NCBI GenBank assembly: GCA_021200395.1
Contig: JAJQGQ010000143.1
Coordinates: 1 to 17,041 of the forward strand
DNA: 17,041 nt
Direction of reading: 5' to 3'
DNA from: Erysipelotrichaceae bacterium
GTDB lineage: Bacteria; Bacillota_I; Bacilli_A; Erysipelotrichales; Coprobacillaceae
This document shows positions 1 to 7,741 of the stretch, piece after piece. The translations under genes were made by a program, and so were the position numbers. Every line of letters starts with the position of its first letter. The first letter of the stretch is position 1. The notes below the pieces were generated by a model, which made no database searches, was not told where the DNA came from, and was given only the letters and a program-made list of their open reading frames with translations.

Positions 1-46
1 TAACTCATTTTTGTGATAATAACTAGCAATTTTATCAAACATTCGA

Positions 47-52
47 TATAAT
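47..52 (+). promoter_or_regulatory. Candidate -10 box for the PII-like gene
   Basis: A perfect TATAAT lies 21 bases before the chosen ATG at 74. I see no convincing -35 hexamer 16 to 18 bases upstream, and no TGn extension. The gene could instead be read through from an upstream gene, since TAA at 1-3 could be a stop codon of one. Treat this as a weak candidate. Confidence 0.3.
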
Positions 53-59
53 ATAGAAT

Positions 60-68
60 AGGTGGTGA
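60..68 (+). promoter_or_regulatory. Ribosome binding site fixing the start of the PII-like gene
   Basis: AGGTGGTGA is a near-consensus Shine-Dalgarno sequence and ends five bases before the ATG at 74. An in-frame GTG at 62 lies inside this site, so it is very unlikely to be the real start. Confidence 0.75.
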
Positions 69-73
69 TAAAC

Positions 74-418
74 ATGCAAGTTATAGTAGTTGTATTAAAT
101 AAGATTGATTATTTGGATGATCTTCTAGCTAAGTTAAAAAAAGCTGGAGTCTCTGGGGGTACAATCATTGAATCTACAGGTATGATGAATCGATTAGGAG
201 ATTCAGATGAAAGTTATATTTTAGGATCTTTACGTTTGTTTTTGGATAATCCTAGACCTGAAAGCAAAACTTTATTTTTTATTGTAAAAGATAGTCAAAT
301 AGAGATTGTTAGAAAAACTGTAGATGAAGTTTTAGGAGGTATTGATAATCCTGATACAGGTATCATGTTTGGCATCCCTATTAGTTTTGCTGATGGATTA
401 ATTAAACGTAATTATTAA
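74..418 (+). CDS. PII-like (GlnB-fold) small signalling protein
   Basis: A protein of 114 residues with the alternating strand and helix pattern of the PII/GlnB fold. It starts with a beta strand (MQVIVVVLNK), followed by a helix (about residues 10-24) and the segment GVSGGTIIESTG, where PII proteins have their second strand leading to the T-loop. A second strand-helix unit (KTLFFIVKDSQIEIVRKTVDEVL) and a closing strand (GIMFGIPI) follow. The classical T-loop tyrosine region and GlnB signatures are not visible, so this is not a standard nitrogen-sensing PII. Family members of this type are usually annotated as hypothetical or PII-like, and some sit beside cation antiporters or other transporters. 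The gene to the left is outside the window. It is the only plus-strand gene before clpP and converges on lgt. The fold call is inference from pattern; ligand and partner are unknown. Confidence 0.7.
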   Translation: MQVIVVVLNKIDYLDDLLAKLKKAGVSGGTIIESTGMMNRLGDSDESYILGSLRLFLDNPRPESKTLFFIVKDSQIEIVRKTVDEVLGGIDNPDTGIMFGIPISFADGLIKRNY

Positions 419-475
419 CATCCATAGATTAAGTATAACCAATCAATATGAAAAAAACATGAACATTATGTTAAA

Positions 476-506
476 AAAGAATCAGGAATCCTGATTCTTT
501 ATTTTT
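476..506. terminator. Bidirectional terminator between the PII-like gene and lgt
   Basis: A perfect 11-base-pair stem (476-486 with 490-500) closes a three-base loop. A T-rich run (498-506) follows on the plus strand, and a run of A (473-478), which is U in the minus-strand transcript, lies on the other side. It can therefore stop both the PII-like transcript and the long lgt operon. The stem overlaps the last codons of lgt. Confidence 0.88.
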
Positions 507-1288
507 TGACCATAAATATGAACATAAACAATACCTGCAATACCCACTATAATAAATACAATAGAAACAAGTTGTGCGACTTTGATAAAACCAAACATTA
601 AACTATCAGTACGTAAACTTTCAACAAAGAATCTTACAATACCATAGCCTAAGAAATAACTAAAGAATTGTACCCCTTGATGCTTTTGTAATCTTCTAAT
701 AATCAAGATAATAATCAAAAAACAAAGAATATTACCTAATGATTCATAAAGAAATGTAGGATGGTGATAAGCCCCTTGAATATACATATTATTAATAATA
801 AAATCTGGTAAATGGAGATTTTGTAAAAACTCTAATGATACCTCACTACCATAAGCTTCATGATTAAAGAAATTCCCCCATCTTCCACATGCTTGAGCAA
901 TCAAAACACCTGGCATAATATAATCACCAGCTACTAGAAAAGGAATATCATGTTTCTTAAAAAAGTAATAACTATAAATAAGCCCAACAAAAATACCGCC
1001 TTGAATAGCTAAGCCACCATGCCAAATGGCAAAGACTTCCAAAGGATCAGCAGCATAGAATTCATCAAATGTAAAGATGACATACCAAATACGAGCACCA
1101 ATAATACCTAACAATAAAAGATTAATAAAATAGTCAGATAATATATCAGTACGATAACCATTTTGTTGAAAACGATATCTTGCTAGAAAATAAGCAATAC
1201 AAGCACCAACTAAAATACAAACAGCATACCATGTTATCGTAAAAGGGCCAATAGTTAGAAAAGTGGAAAAATCTTCAAAAAATGTCAT
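482..1288 (-). CDS. lgt: Prolipoprotein diacylglyceryl transferase
   Basis: Lgt is an integral membrane enzyme that moves diacylglycerol from phosphatidylglycerol onto the lipobox cysteine of prolipoproteins, the first step of lipoprotein maturation. The 268-residue protein has the usual length and about seven hydrophobic segments. Visible family motifs are HGGLAIQGG (residues 90-98, with the conserved His90), the signature GRWGNFFNHEAYG (135-147, with Arg136 and Glu144), HPTFLYES (176-183), and a C-terminal YGIVRFFVESLR with Arg219, which corresponds to the essential late arginine of the E. coli enzyme. Its ATG overlaps the hprK stop as ATGA and no strong ribosome binding site precedes it, so translation is probably coupled to hprK. 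It is the last gene of the operon, and the terminator hairpin runs into its 3' end. The hprK-lgt pairing is common in Bacillota. Confidence 0.97.
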   Translation of the reverse strand: MTFFEDFSTFLTIGPFTITWYAVCILVGACIAYFLARYRFQQNGYRTDILSDYFINLLLLGIIGARIWYVIFTFDEFYAADPLEVFAIWHGGLAIQGGIFVGLIYSYYFFKKHDIPFLVAGDYIMPGVLIAQACGRWGNFFNHEAYGSEVSLEFLQNLHLPDFIINNMYIQGAYHHPTFLYESLGNILCFLIIILIIRRLQKHQGVQFFSYFLGYGIVRFFVESLRTDSLMFGFIKVAQLVSIVFIIVGIAGIVYVHIYGQKIKNQDS

Positions 1289-2220
1289 ATTGTCTTATTC
1301 TTAATATTGTCCAATACGCGATTGACAAATTCCTTACTTGAATCATAACCATAATCTTTTAATTGCATATTCATAACTGCTGCTTCAATAATTGCTGCCA
1401 TACTACGTCCACCAGTAACAGGTACCACAATCTTAGGTATTTGAACATCCAATATTTCTTCAAAAATATCATCTTCCTCAACACCAATACGTGTATATTC
1501 CCTAGATGGTAACCAACGATCTAATTGAATAATAAGATCAACAGTATCCTGTTTCAAAACTGATGCCACTCCAAACATTTTAGAAACATCAATAACACCA
1601 ATACCTCTTATTTCCAAAAAATTACTTAAAACCGCTGGTGGTTTACCAACAATAGATTGTCCAATATGATAAAGTTCTATAGCATCATCTGCTATCAATA
1701 TATGCCCACGCTTAATTAATTCTAAGGCAATTTCACTTTTACCTACCCCACTATCACCACGCATAATAACACCTTTACCATAGATATTAAGAAAAACACC
1801 ATGGATGAGTGTATCAGCTGCTAAAGCTTCATCTAATGTAGCTGTTAAATCTATGGAAACACGTCCTGTAGCTTGAGTTGTTTCAAAGATAGGAAAGTTT
1901 CTTTTAATAGCAATGTTTCTAAGTATTTCTGGGCATTGATAGCCTTTGGCAATAATAATACAAGGTGTTTCGTCATTAGCGAGCTTGGCAAAGCAAGCTA
2001 ATTGAGCTTCTTTAGACATCTCTTTAACGAATGCAATTTCTTTTTCACCAAATAAGATGATTCTTCTAAAATCAGTATGCTTGAAAAAACCTGCTAATTC
2101 AAAACCTGGTCGATTCATTTCCGCGACATAGATTTCTCTTTCTGTTGCTTCCTCATTACCTGTGATTTGTTTAAACAATGAAGGTTTCAATAAATCCTTC
2201 ACTTTGACAGATTTAGCCAT
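1285..2220 (-). CDS. hprK: HPr kinase/phosphorylase
   Basis: This bifunctional enzyme phosphorylates and dephosphorylates Ser46 of HPr, the PTS phosphocarrier. It thereby controls CcpA-dependent carbon catabolite repression and sugar uptake in Bacillota. The 311 residues match the family length. The N-terminal domain (about 1-130) is followed by the catalytic domain. This contains His140 in HGVFLNIYGKG, the Walker A loop GDSGVGKS (155-162), the acidic pair ADDA (177-180), the HprK signature EIRGIGVIDV (203-212), and the conserved C-terminal VPVTGGRSMAAIIE (266-279). The ribosome binding site AGGAGGAT overlaps the uvrA stop codon, and the two genes are nine bases apart. Its stop overlaps the lgt start by four bases. 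An intact kinase predicts Ser-HPr-type carbon control here, consistent with the PTS IIB gene further along. Confidence 0.97.
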   Translation of the reverse strand: MAKSVKVKDLLKPSLFKQITGNEEATEREIYVAEMNRPGFELAGFFKHTDFRRIILFGEKEIAFVKEMSKEAQLACFAKLANDETPCIIIAKGYQCPEILRNIAIKRNFPIFETTQATGRVSIDLTATLDEALAADTLIHGVFLNIYGKGVIMRGDSGVGKSEIALELIKRGHILIADDAIELYHIGQSIVGKPPAVLSNFLEIRGIGVIDVSKMFGVASVLKQDTVDLIIQLDRWLPSREYTRIGVEEDDIFEEILDVQIPKIVVPVTGGRSMAAIIEAAVMNMQLKDYGYDSSKEFVNRVLDNIKNKTI

Positions 2221-2229
2221 CGTATCCTC

Positions 2230-5055
2230 CTATTCTAACACTTTTCGTAAAAATCGTCCTGTATGACTTACTTCACATTTTGCGACTTTTTCAGGTGTTC
2301 CTGATACCACAATTGTACCACCATTATCGCCGCCTTCCAAGCCTAAATCAATGATATGATCGGCAACTTTGATCACATCTAAATTATGTTCAATGACAAT
2401 AACTGTATCTCCTTGATCAACAATACGATTCAAAACATCAATAAGTCTAGCCACATCATGACTATGTAAACCAGTGGTTGGTTCATCCAATATATAAACC
2501 GTTTTACCAGTTGCTTTTTTTTGTAATTCACTGGCTAATTTAACACGTTGCGCTTCTCCACCAGATAAAGTAGTGGCACTTTGACCGAGTTTAATATAGC
2601 CTAAACCAACATCATAAAGCGTTTGTAGTTTAGAACGAATACGTGGTAAATTATCAAAGAATTGAAGAGATTCTTCAACCGTCATTTCTAAGACATCATA
2701 AATATTCTTATCTTTAAAAGTGACTTGTAAAGTTTCTTCATTATAACGTTTACCTTCACATTGTTCACATGGAACATAGACATCAGGCAAGAAATGCATG
2801 CTGATACGTTTAACCCCATCACCTTGACAAGCTTCACAACGTCCACCTTTGACATTAAAAGAAAAACGACTCTTATCATAACCTCTTATTTGTGACTCAT
2901 TGGTTTTGGCATATAATTCACGAATATCATCAAAGACACCTGTATAAGTGACTGGATTAGATCGAGGTGTTCTACCAATAGGATCTTGTGATACTTCAAT
3001 CACTTTATCAACATTTTCTAAACCTCTAATTTCTTTATGTTTACCAGGCTTTTCTTTAGAACGATAAAGCTTAGCACGAACAGCTCTACATAAAATATCA
3101 TTGACTAAGGTCGATTTACCACTACCAGATACGCCCGTTACCACTATAAATTTTCCTAATGGAAATTTTACATTAATATTCTTTAAATTATGTTCTTGAG
3201 CTCCTCTTACCTCTAAATATAGCCCATTACCTTTTCTTCTTTTCTTTGGTACAGGAATTTTCATCTTACCTGATAAATATTGTCCTGTAATAGACTCTGG
3301 ACAATTCATAATATCCTGTGGTGTTCCAGCTGCTACTACTTGACCACCATGAATACCAGCTCCTGGACCAATATCCACAATATAATCAGATGCTAGCATC
3401 GTTTCTTCATCATGTTCCACAACAATCACACTATTACCTAAATCACGCATATTACATAAAGTATGAATCAATTTTTCATTATCTCTTTGATGCAAACCAA
3501 TAGAAGGTTCATCCAATACATATAAAACTCCTGTTAAACGTGAGCCAATCTGGGTTGCTAAACGAATACGCTGTGCTTCTCCTCCAGATAAGCCTCCTGC
3601 TCTTCTAGACATCGTCAAATAACCTAAACCAACATCATTCAAAAAAGTTAAACGATCCCCTATTTCCTTTAATATAAGCTTGGCAATTTGTGCTTCCATA
3701 TCACTTAATTTCATATTTTTGACAAAGTCTAAAGCTTTTTCAATAGACATATTGGTAAATTCACTAATATTAAGACCATTGACTCTAACACTTAAAACCT
3801 GATCATTTAATCGTCTACCCTGACAAGTAGGACATGTATGTTCAGCCATAAATGAACCGAGCCATTCTTTGACCCAAGCAGAATTAGTTTCTTCGTAACG
3901 TCTAGCAATGAGTGTTTTGACACCTTCAATATATTTGGTCGTTTTCGAAACATTTCCTGAACTTGATGTAATCGTATAACTAATAGGTTTATCACTACCT
4001 TTTAAGATAATATCTAATTCTTTTTTACTAAAATCTTTTAAAGGTTTATCTAAATCAATATGATATGTTTCACATAAAATCAAAAACCTCTGCCATTCAA
4101 TACGATCAGTTCCTACGGATGTTTTAAAATATCTTAAACCACCCTGATTAATAGACAATGACCAATCTGGTATCAATAAATCATCATCTACTTCATTCTT
4201 CACTCCAATTCCTTTACAATCAGGACAAGCTCCTAAAGGATTATTAAATGAAAATAAACGTGGCTCTAGCTTTGATACCGAAAAACCGCAATAAGGACAT
4301 GACAAATGCTGAGAAAATAGCTTTTCCGTATGATCATCCAAATTCTCTACAATAGCTTCTCCATCCGCTAACTTCAATGCTGTTTCTAAAGAATCAGCCA
4401 ACCTAGAACGATAGCCATCTTTTTTAATAATACGATCCACTATAACATCTATATTATGTTTCTTATTTTTATCTAAAACAATCTCTTCTTCCAATAATCT
4501 CACTTCACCATCAACCTTAACACGTACAAAACCGTCTTTAAGTAATTGGGCAAACAAATCTTTATGTGTTCCTCTTTGATTACGACACATACGCGCTAAT
4601 ATTTGAATTTTTGTACGATCTTCATAAGTATCCACAAAATCACACATCTGCTTAATTGTTTGTGATTCTATTAAGACATGATGTGTAGGACAATAAGGAT
4701 GTCCTACTCTAGCATATAATAATCGTAAATAATCATAGATTTCTGTAACCGTTCCGACTGTCGAACGGGGATTATTAGAAGTGGTTTTTTGATCAATCGC
4801 AATGGCTGGTGATAAACCTTCAATGCTATCGACATCGGGTTTTTCCACGCCACCCAGAAATTGTCTAGCATAAGCACTTAATGATTCTACATAGCGTCTT
4901 TGCCCTTCTGCATATATTGTATCAAAAGCCAAAGAAGTTTTACCACTACCTGATAAGCCTGTCATAATGACAAGCTTATCACGTGGAATTTCAACATTAA
5001 TATTTTTCAAATTATTAACACGTGCACCTTTTATAATAATTTTATCCCTTAACAT
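2230..5055 (-). CDS. uvrA: Excinuclease ABC subunit A
   Basis: UvrA is the damage-sensing ATPase of nucleotide excision repair. It dimerises, scans DNA and loads UvrB. The 941-residue protein is full length with two ABC ATPase modules. The first has Walker A GLSGSGKT (33-40), signature LSGGEAQR (489-496) and Walker B in VLDEPSIGLH (about 513-522). The second has GVSGSGKS (641-648), LSGGEAQR (830-837) and LDEPTTGLH (856-864). Zinc-binding cysteine pairs are at 253/256 with 277/280, and at 740/743 with 763/766; a further CPTC lies at 408-411. The start overlaps the end of the HD gene by 14 bases. The nearest good Shine-Dalgarno (AAGGAG, 5070-5075) is 14 bases from the ATG, longer than usual, so coupling to the upstream gene is likely. 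No defect is seen. Confidence 0.98.
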   Translation of the reverse strand: MLRDKIIIKGARVNNLKNINVEIPRDKLVIMTGLSGSGKTSLAFDTIYAEGQRRYVESLSAYARQFLGGVEKPDVDSIEGLSPAIAIDQKTTSNNPRSTVGTVTEIYDYLRLLYARVGHPYCPTHHVLIESQTIKQMCDFVDTYEDRTKIQILARMCRNQRGTHKDLFAQLLKDGFVRVKVDGEVRLLEEEIVLDKNKKHNIDVIVDRIIKKDGYRSRLADSLETALKLADGEAIVENLDDHTEKLFSQHLSCPYCGFSVSKLEPRLFSFNNPLGACPDCKGIGVKNEVDDDLLIPDWSLSINQGGLRYFKTSVGTDRIEWQRFLILCETYHIDLDKPLKDFSKKELDIILKGSDKPISYTITSSSGNVSKTTKYIEGVKTLIARRYEETNSAWVKEWLGSFMAEHTCPTCQGRRLNDQVLSVRVNGLNISEFTNMSIEKALDFVKNMKLSDMEAQIAKLILKEIGDRLTFLNDVGLGYLTMSRRAGGLSGGEAQRIRLATQIGSRLTGVLYVLDEPSIGLHQRDNEKLIHTLCNMRDLGNSVIVVEHDEETMLASDYIVDIGPGAGIHGGQVVAAGTPQDIMNCPESITGQYLSGKMKIPVPKKRRKGNGLYLEVRGAQEHNLKNINVKFPLGKFIVVTGVSGSGKSTLVNDILCRAVRAKLYRSKEKPGKHKEIRGLENVDKVIEVSQDPIGRTPRSNPVTYTGVFDDIRELYAKTNESQIRGYDKSRFSFNVKGGRCEACQGDGVKRISMHFLPDVYVPCEQCEGKRYNEETLQVTFKDKNIYDVLEMTVEESLQFFDNLPRIRSKLQTLYDVGLGYIKLGQSATTLSGGEAQRVKLASELQKKATGKTVYILDEPTTGLHSHDVARLIDVLNRIVDQGDTVIVIEHNLDVIKVADHIIDLGLEGGDNGGTIVVSGTPEKVAKCEVSHTGRFLRKVLE

Positions 5056-5764
5056 ATTTTTTCTGTAAACTCCTTAATATTTCCTCTTTATTCATTCCTT
5101 GAAGCTGTAACTCATAAGCTTCCATAAAAACATCTTTACCAAAGCAGCCCAAATCAGCGTCTGTCAATAAAGCTGGTACAGCGTTTACTCCCAAACGCTT
5201 TTGCTTATCTGCAATATAATCATAAAAATGTGATAACTGATCATAATCAACATAACCTCTGCCTAATTTATCACAAACACTAATTAATATCAAATCATTT
5301 AATGAGACTTTATTTTCTATGAGTTTTAACAATCTTAAATAACGCCAATCAGGGGCATCATTTCTCGCCATATTCATGAGATGCATATGATACATAATCA
5401 TTGCTTCTATATATGTACGTTCTTTTGCATCACTAATAATAGTTATATTCTTAAAAATCTCTACCCCTGCTTCATTATGATATGGGGCACGACCTGCACT
5501 TGTTGTTACGATAGGTTTACCAATATCATGAAGTAAACATGACCACATAAACCATAAAGGATGCTCACTTTCATATTTGCACTTAGCGCCTTCATCTAAT
5601 ACCATCAATGTATGAGTCAAAACATCTCCTTCAGGATGATAGTCACGACGTTGTTTGGTTTGACTTAAGATTTCTAAATAGTCAGGTAAAGAATGACAAT
5701 CATGAAGCTGTTTAAAAGCGATTGATGGTTTATCAAGCATTAATAATTGATCATAATCAATCAT
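5042..5764 (-). CDS. HD-domain protein resembling the C-terminal half of CCA-adding enzymes
   Basis: A 240-residue protein with HD phosphohydrolase metal motifs: His51 in THTLMVLD, the His79-Asp80 pair in LLHDIGKP, His96 in YHNEAG, His126/His128 in MYHMHLM, and Asp165 in SVCDKLGRG. The spacing and phrases (HPEGDVLTHTLMVLD near 43-57, a late D-x-x-GRG) resemble the HD half of bacterial CCA tRNA nucleotidyltransferases, but there is no nucleotidyltransferase domain. Such HD proteins generally hydrolyse phosphate esters of nucleotides with a divalent metal; the substrate here is unknown. The gene sits between uvrB (ATGA overlap, with ribosome binding site AAAGGTGA) and uvrA (14-base overlap), so it is made together with the repair proteins. 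That suggests, without proving, a role with nucleotides or nucleic acid ends. A truncated pseudo-CCA gene is unlikely because all metal motifs and a clean start are present. Confidence 0.85.
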   Translation of the reverse strand: MIDYDQLLMLDKPSIAFKQLHDCHSLPDYLEILSQTKQRRDYHPEGDVLTHTLMVLDEGAKCKYESEHPLWFMWSCLLHDIGKPIVTTSAGRAPYHNEAGVEIFKNITIISDAKERTYIEAMIMYHMHLMNMARNDAPDWRYLRLLKLIENKVSLNDLILISVCDKLGRGYVDYDQLSHFYDYIADKQKRLGVNAVPALLTDADLGCFGKDVFMEAYELQLQGMNKEEILRSLQKKYVKG

Positions 5765-7731
5765 ATTTCACCTTTTAATTCTAACATAATATCTCTTAAT
5801 TCCATAGCACGTTCAAAGTCTAAAGCCTTGGCAGCTTCGCGCATTTCTTTTTCAATATCATCAATCATCTTTTGTTTTGCTTTCTTAGAAGCTTTTTTAC
5901 CTTTTTGTAATAATGAAGATGCTTCATCGACGCTTTCTTTACCTTGAATAAGATCTCTGATTTCTTTATGAATGGTTTGTGGAATAATACCATGTTCCTT
6001 ATTATAAGCATCTTGAATTTCTCTTCGTCGAGCAGTTTCTTCCATCGCATGTTTCATACTATCAGTAATATGATCAGCATATAAAATAACTTTACCATTA
6101 GCATTTCTAGCGGCACGACCAATCGTTTGAATAAGCGACCTTTCACTACGTAAGAATCCTTCTTTATCAGCATCTAAAATACAAACTAAAGAAACTTCAG
6201 GAATATCCAAGCCTTCTCTAAGTAAATTGATACCTACTAAAACATCATATTTACCTAATCTTAAATCTCTAATGATTTCTGTTCTTTCTAAGGTTTTGGT
6301 ATCTGAATGCAGATAAGCGACTTTGAGTCCTGTTTCTTTTAAGAAAGCACTTAAGTCTTCAGCCATACGTTTTGTCAGTGTTGTAATAAGGACACGTTCA
6401 TTTTTTTCAATACGTTCATTGATTTCACTAATAATATCATCTATTTGATTTTTGATGGGATGCACTTCCACCAAAGGATCCAACAATCCTGTAGGACGAA
6501 TAATTTGTTCAGCATATTCACCATGAGTATTTTCTAATTCATAATCACCTGGGGTAGCTGATACATAAATAACCTGATGAATAATATTTTCAAACTCATT
6601 AAATCTTAAAGGTCGATTATCTAAGGCACTAGGTAAACGAAAACCATATTCAACCAATGTTTCTTTACGACTACGATCACCATTATACATACCCCTAATT
6701 TGGGGTAACATCACATGACTTTCATCTACAATCATTAAGAAATCCTTGGGAAAATAATCGATTAAAGTATAAGGTCTTTGCCCTGGAGCTCTACCATCAA
6801 TATGACGTGAATAATTTTCAATACCAGGACACATACCAACCTCTCTTAACATCTCCACATCATGTCTTGTACGTTGATCTAATCTTTCATATTCAAGTGG
6901 TTTTTTTTCTTTTTCAAAAAAAGCTAATCTTTCTTTAAGTTCTGCGCTAATAGTGTCACAAGCATGAAGCATTTGTTCATGTGCTGTGACATATCCATAA
7001 GCAGGATATATAGTATAACTTTTAAAGCTTCCAGTAATTTTACCAGTCAAAGGATCAACCTCACAAATACGATCCACCTCATCACCAAATAATTCAATAC
7101 GAATTAAATAGCTTTCACTATGTCCTGGCACAATTTCTATCACATCACCACGAACTCTAAAAGTCCCTTTTGATTGTTCAATATCATTACGATGATATTG
7201 ACGATCCACCAAAAATGTTAATAATTCGTTACGATCTATTTCCTGACCGACACGAAGTGAAAAAATCATATCACGATATTGATCAGGATTTCCTAAACCA
7301 TAGATAGATGCTACAGAAGCTACTACAATCGTATCTTTTCTTTCTAATAAAGAGTTCATTGCGGATGAACGTAACATTTCTATTTCATCATTGGTTTGGG
7401 CATTTTTATCGATATAGGTATCACTTTTTGGAATATAAGCTTCAGGTTGATAAAAATCGAAATTTGATATAAAGTATTCAACACGATTTTCAGGAAAGAA
7501 TTCTTTTAATTCTGAATACAATTGTCCTGCTAACGTTTTATTATGTGATAATACTAATGTTGGCTTATTGATTTGGGCAATCACATTCGCCACTGTAAAA
7601 GTCTTTCCAGTTCCCGTACCACCTAATAATACCTGTTCCTTTTTACCTTCATGAATACCTTTCACTAATTGTTCAATTGCTGCGGGTTGATCACCCATAG
7701 GCTGATAATCACTCACAAGCTTAAAATCCAT
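5761..7731 (-). CDS. uvrB: Excinuclease ABC subunit B
   Basis: UvrB is the helicase-like damage verifier of nucleotide excision repair; it receives DNA from UvrA and recruits UvrC. The 656 residues match the family. In order: Walker A GGTGTGKT (37-44); the beta-hairpin region with YFISNFDFYQPEAYIPKSD (86-104) that probes the helix; the DEAD-like box DESH (336-339); SATPGDYE (391-398); helicase motif VI QTIGRAARN (535-543); and a C-terminal UVR motif (about 621-655) that contacts UvrC. A ribosome binding site (AGAGGTGG) precedes the ATG, ten bases after the protease gene stop. The stop codon overlaps the HD gene start as ATGA. The usual adjacent uvrB-uvrA pair is split here by that gene. No LexA-type operator was identified, and the likely promoter lies before the protease gene. 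Confidence 0.98.
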   Translation of the reverse strand: MDFKLVSDYQPMGDQPAAIEQLVKGIHEGKKEQVLLGGTGTGKTFTVANVIAQINKPTLVLSHNKTLAGQLYSELKEFFPENRVEYFISNFDFYQPEAYIPKSDTYIDKNAQTNDEIEMLRSSAMNSLLERKDTIVVASVASIYGLGNPDQYRDMIFSLRVGQEIDRNELLTFLVDRQYHRNDIEQSKGTFRVRGDVIEIVPGHSESYLIRIELFGDEVDRICEVDPLTGKITGSFKSYTIYPAYGYVTAHEQMLHACDTISAELKERLAFFEKEKKPLEYERLDQRTRHDVEMLREVGMCPGIENYSRHIDGRAPGQRPYTLIDYFPKDFLMIVDESHVMLPQIRGMYNGDRSRKETLVEYGFRLPSALDNRPLRFNEFENIIHQVIYVSATPGDYELENTHGEYAEQIIRPTGLLDPLVEVHPIKNQIDDIISEINERIEKNERVLITTLTKRMAEDLSAFLKETGLKVAYLHSDTKTLERTEIIRDLRLGKYDVLVGINLLREGLDIPEVSLVCILDADKEGFLRSERSLIQTIGRAARNANGKVILYADHITDSMKHAMEETARRREIQDAYNKEHGIIPQTIHKEIRDLIQGKESVDEASSLLQKGKKASKKAKQKMIDDIEKEMREAAKALDFERAMELRDIMLELKGEI

Positions 7732-7741
7732 ATAACCACCT

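Noticed and set aside
456..472. Hairpin after the PII-like gene (AACAT/ATGTT)
   Set aside because: The stem is only five base pairs and AT-rich; the strong terminator at 476-500 explains the region better.
2688..2879. Minus-strand reading frame inside uvrA
   Set aside because: It is an out-of-frame shadow of a full-length, motif-rich uvrA with no ribosome binding site or family resemblance. The same applies to 3318-3503, 3807-3995, 5747-5947, 5865-6050, 7669-7911, 11418-11615, 14061-14264, 15268-15480 and 16711-16983.
5042..5764. Pseudogene remnant of a CCA-adding enzyme
   Set aside because: The open frame has its own ribosome binding site, intact metal residues and operon overlaps on both sides, which argue for a functional stand-alone gene.
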